Of a stretch of DNA of 25,706 bases, positions 23,201 through 25,706 are shown in pieces; positions within the stretch are counted from its first letter, which is position 1; each line of letters begins with the position of its first letter. Source of the DNA: CANDYO01 sp964627795 (lineage in GTDB: Bacteria > Pseudomonadota > Alphaproteobacteria > Rickettsiales > CANDYO01). The notes under the pieces were generated by a model. That model was not told the origin of the DNA. It searched no databases and saw only the letters and a program-made list of their open reading frames with translations. The stretch covers positions 1 through 25,706 of the forward strand of contig CAZVLF010000012.1 of the NCBI GenBank assembly GCA_964627795.1, given 5' to 3'. A program made the translations under genes and the position numbers.

Positions 23201-25706
23201 TAAAAATCAGATCTACAACAGTATCTCCATATGCTAGAAGTAAATAGTGTAATATTGGCGTTCCATTTTCATTATATTTTGCTTTTAAATCTATATTATG
23301 TCGTTTCAAATAGGAAAGTATTTTTATAATGTTATCACGGTTTTCATTGCTTGCTTTTGGCGAAATACAAGAATTAGTTTCATCAATTTCTGAATTTTCT
23401 TGATGTTCTGCAAATTTACGTTTTTTGTTAGACGAATTAGGAGTCTTAACTTTTGTTGTGATAACTTCTTCGTCATGTTCATAATCAGCAAAAGATGGTA
23501 ATAGCTCAAAGGGCTTAACTTGATTAGAATTTTGTTTGTTTAAATCAGCACCATTATCCATTAACAATCCAATAATAGCAACATTGCCTTTGCTACAAGC
23601 TATATGTAATAATGTTGAACCATCATCATCAATATCTTCTTTAATTTCAAGCTCTCCAATTTGTTTAACATACTCAAATATTGTCTTAAATATTTCACTA
23701 TTTCCTTTTTCAATCGCATGGACTAAAACTGTTTTAACTTCAATATAATTAGTTAATACAGCATCTTCTTCAATTTGTTTAACATGCTCAAATATTATCT
23801 TAAATATTTCACTATTTCCTTTTTCAATCGCATAGACTAAAACTGTTTTATCTTCAATATAATTAGTTAATGCAGTAGTGATACCACCATAATCGCTTAA
23901 GTATTTTAAAATTAAACTAACAGCTTCATTATTATCTGTTTCAATAGCTTTTATAAGAATATTATTAACTTTTTCACTCAATGCTGCTAAGTTAGACACT
24001 AACTGTGTTATATTTTTGCGCCATGAAGCATAATCTAAAATTATTTTAAGAATTTCATTACTTCCTTCCTCAATAAGTTTAAGCAGAAGCTTTTGTTCAA
24101 AAAATAAATTTCTAATTTCATATTCCTCTAGATGCTTTCCTACATAATTTTTATCTAAGGTTTTAATGATTTCATTAAAATCATTGGATTCTTCAGGATT
24201 AACTTCTGTAATATGATGTAGATTAGTTGCTGCGTTCTCATAAAAAATTTGTTCAAAACATAAATCTCCAATATCTTTTGTCGTTGTCCTATCTCCTGTA
24301 TAATTTTTATCTAAGCTTTTAATGATTTCAATAAAATCACTGGATTCTTTAGGATTAGTTTCTAAGATCTCATTAACACCTATTGCCTTTCCATCGAGAA
24401 TAATATTTTGAGAAGAATATGCAATTGGTGAACTATAACTTATAGGAAGACTGCTTGAAACAACTGTAGCCTCTATATTTGCTCTTGCCTCTGTGATTGA
24501 TTCTACATCTTTAACATTGCCTTTATGGGTTGCAACCATTAAAGTCGTTCTTCCATTTTTGTTAGCCCGATTACGGCTTATTAATTTTTCAATATGACGA
24601 TAATTTTTAGCATTAAGATTTAATTCTGTAATAATGTAGTTTGTTTTTAAAGCCTCAGCAAGTGCTATTGCTCCTTCATTTTCGATGTTGTTCCTAATTA
24701 AGTTGATAGAAGTAATGCTTTTGTTTATTTTTATAGCCTCAGCAAGTGTTCTTGCTCCGTTAACTCCAATTTGGTTTAGAGACAAATTAAAATTGGTAAT
24801 GCTACGGTTTTCTTTTAAAGCCTCAGCAAGTGCTCTTGCTCCGTTAACTCCAATTTGGTTTTGAGACAAATCAACATTGGTAATGCTATGGTTTTCTTTT
24901 AAAGCCTCAGCAAGTGCTATTGCTCCTTCATCGCTAATATTATTATTAGATAAGCTGATAGAAGTAATGCTTTTGTTTATTTTTATAGCCTCAGCAAGTG
25001 CTATTGCCCCTTCATCGCTAATATTATTATTAGATAAGCTGATAGAAGTAATGCTTTTGTTTATTTTTATAGCCTCAGCAAGTGCTATTGCTCCGTTAAC
25101 TCCAATTAGGTTTCGAGACAAATCAACATCGGTAATGCTATGGTTTTCTTTTAAAGCCTCAGCAAGTGCTATTGCTCCGTTAACTCCAATTAGGTTTCGA
25201 GACAAATCANNNNNNNNNNNNNNNNNNNNNNNNNNNNNNNNNNNNNNNNNNNNNNNNNNNNNNNNNNNNNNNNNNNNNNNNNNNNNNNNNNNNNNNNNNN
25301 NNNNNNNNNACATCGGTAATGCTATGGTTTTCTTTTAAAGCCTCAGCAAGTGCTATTGCTGCTTCATCGCTAATATCACTATAATATAATCTGATATCAG
25401 TAATGCTATGGTTTTCTTTTAAAGCCTCAGCAAGTGCTCTTGCTGCTACATCGCTAATATGAATAGAAGATAAGTTGATAGAAGTAATGCTTTCGCTTAT
25501 TTTTAAAGCCTCAGCAAGTGCTATTGCTCCTTCATTTCCAATGTTGTTACTAAATAAGCTAATAGAAGTAATGCTTTTGTTTATTTTTATAGCCTCAGCA
25601 AGTGCTCTTGCTCCTCTAGCTCCAATTAGGGTTCGAGACAAATTAACATTGGTAATGCTATGGTTTTCTTTTAAAGCCTCAGCAAGTGCTCTTGTTCCTC
25701 GATCCC
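20238..25706 (-). CDS. giant LRR - ankyrin - SF2 helicase fusion protein (5' end outside window)
   Basis: At least 1,788 residues are visible once the 100 N are removed, and the frame is still open at the window edge. N-terminal part (24640-25706): ribonuclease-inhibitor-type LRRs of 28 residues, typified by LSNNNISDEGAIALAEALKE. Next, an ankyrin-like unit (NGRTTLMVATHKGNVKDVES, about 24475-24570), degenerate ankyrins, a clearer one (GSTLLHIACSKGNVAIIGLL, about 23540-23640) and two canonical ones (GNTALHFLCNG, DGQTPLHMAIRRGNVKIAEL, 22820-23070). Then an SF2 helicase core (about 21540-22670): Walker A TGTGKT (22500-22517), IVPTRTLAEQ, DEVH (22242-22253), TAT (22158-22166), VLIFVPS, STGYDDPGL and QRYGRITR (21609-21632), all intact. 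Basic clusters KKRK, KKRK and KRKR occur at 23415, 23154 and 21231. The C-terminal 400 or so residues have mild hydrophobic segments and match no family I know. DNA or RNA unwinding is predicted; target and location are unknown. Confidence 0.85.
21540..22670 (-). other. SF2 helicase core within the giant protein
   Basis: All recognisable SF2 motifs are present in order: LRDYQNACLASI (Q-motif-like), MATGTGKTN (motif I), VPTRTLAEQ (Ia), LIILDEVHNS (II), LGFTATDKF (III), VLIFVPSINIANNLSREL (IV), LINVDILSTGYDDPGLKVL (V) and QRYGRITR (VI). The DEVH box and QxxGRxxR place it near the ResIII/SSL2-like helicases rather than DEAD-box RNA helicases. No nuclease motif was noticed around it. Confidence 0.85.
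23657..23884 (-). repeat. 114-bp tandem duplication inside the giant gene
   Basis: Two copies (23657-23770 and 23771-23884) differ at only a few positions. Each encodes a 38-residue ankyrin-like unit centred on AIEKGNSEIFKIIFEHVKQI or AIEKGNSEIFKTIFEYVKQI. The length is close to the 33-residue ankyrin repeat plus a loop. The high identity shows recent internal duplication. Confidence 0.75.
24093..24366 (-). repeat. diverged direct repeat, 156-bp spacing, inside the giant gene
   Basis: Segments 24093-24210 and 24249-24366 are related with a constant offset of 156 nt (52 codons). They encode FIEIIKSLDKNYTGD and FNEIIKTLDKNYVGK, each followed about ten residues later by an FEQ box. This region connects the LRRs to the ankyrin part and belongs to no family I recognise. 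Confidence 0.6.
24641..25706 (-). repeat. 84-bp tandem array encoding 28-residue LRRs
   Basis: The block AGCCTCAGCAAGTG (+ strand; one or two copies vary just after it) begins at 24651, 24735, 24819, 24903, 24987, 25071, 25155, then after the gap at 25339, 25423, 25507, 25591 and 25675. The spacing is exactly 84 nt throughout, and also 84 across the gap once the 100 N are removed. Twelve anchor copies are visible and the array runs off the window. Two neighbouring units near 24910-25080 are almost identical over their full length. Unit variants fall into two sets, ALKENHSIT and AIKINKSIT. Confidence 0.9.
25210..25309. other. assembly gap (100 N) inside the LRR array
   Basis: Exactly 100 N, a usual placeholder for unknown length. 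The left flank ends in GACAAATCA and the right flank begins ACATCGGTAATG. Joined directly they recreate GACAAATCAACATCGGTAA, which occurs intact at about 25111. The missing DNA is therefore zero or a whole number of 84-bp units, and the reading frame is continuous. Confidence 0.95.

Noticed and set aside
24877..25338. Open + strand frame of about 150 codons with repeated ASASAIAP units
   Set aside because: It is the opposite strand of the 84-bp LRR array; the periodic sequence keeps several frames open. The - strand frame continues for thousands of bases and has clear domains.
25207..25641. Separate upstream gene starting at a TTG at 25641
   Set aside because: The TTG is the Leu of an LRR unit, the frame is open to the window edge, and the break from the rest is caused only by the 100 N.
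24641..25706. Regular 84-bp spacing could suggest a CRISPR array
   Set aside because: There are no short repeats with unrelated spacers; whole units are similar and each encodes a 28-residue LRR in frame.
1..25706. tRNA or rRNA genes
   Set aside because: No T-loop/acceptor pattern or rRNA-like segment was seen in the spacers on either strand.

Overview
The window is AT-rich with short spacers, overlapping genes and an alphaproteobacterial gene set: a TrcR/DUF1013 regulator, an ELM1-family protein, a split secF, a half-size MsbA-type exporter, FolE and a NhaC-type antiporter. Together with gene decay and a giant LRR/ankyrin protein, this points to an obligate intracellular alphaproteobacterium, most likely a member of the Rickettsiales. 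The exact genus cannot be read from the window.

Region 1 (about 1-9575, + strand) holds a cytochrome b561 gene, trcR, and then a tight run of eight co-directional genes: rlmE, an ELM1-family gene, yaaA, an NlpD-like lipoprotein, pmbA/tldE, an msbA-type ABC exporter, a BaiN/HI0933-type flavoprotein and an EamA transporter. Neighbours are separated by at most 9 nt or overlap by up to 35 nt. A perfect 9-bp hairpin in front of rlmE contains the only good Shine-Dalgarno-like sequence there.

Region 2 (9639-14238, - strand) is an SbmA/ABCD-type ABC transporter, a BcsA-like membrane glycosyltransferase, pgpA, and then secF with what looks like its own promoter. Region 3 (14353-17573, + strand) is a heme-copper-oxidase-like subunit I lacking part of the CuB site, folE and a NhaC-family antiporter. 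A divergent promoter pair lies between regions 2 and 3.

Region 4 (17574-20237) is mostly decayed: a frameshifted and truncated glycerophosphodiester phosphodiesterase, an intact but unrecognised 273-residue charged helical protein, a degraded ruvB fragment on the - strand, a small fragment that may come from an integrase, and inverted repeats.

Region 5 (20238-25706 and beyond, - strand) is one giant gene whose 5' end lies outside the window. From N to C terminus it encodes at least 12 ribonuclease-inhibitor-type LRRs (84-bp units), degenerate and canonical ankyrin repeats, a complete SF2 helicase core with a DEVH box, three basic clusters resembling nuclear localisation signals, and a mildly hydrophobic C-terminal region. 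A 100-N assembly gap sits inside the LRR array. The sequence on both sides shows that the gap is a collapsed repeat and the apparent frame break there is an artefact. This LRR-ankyrin-helicase fusion is the most unusual object in the window and may act on the host or in defence; neither role is shown by the sequence.
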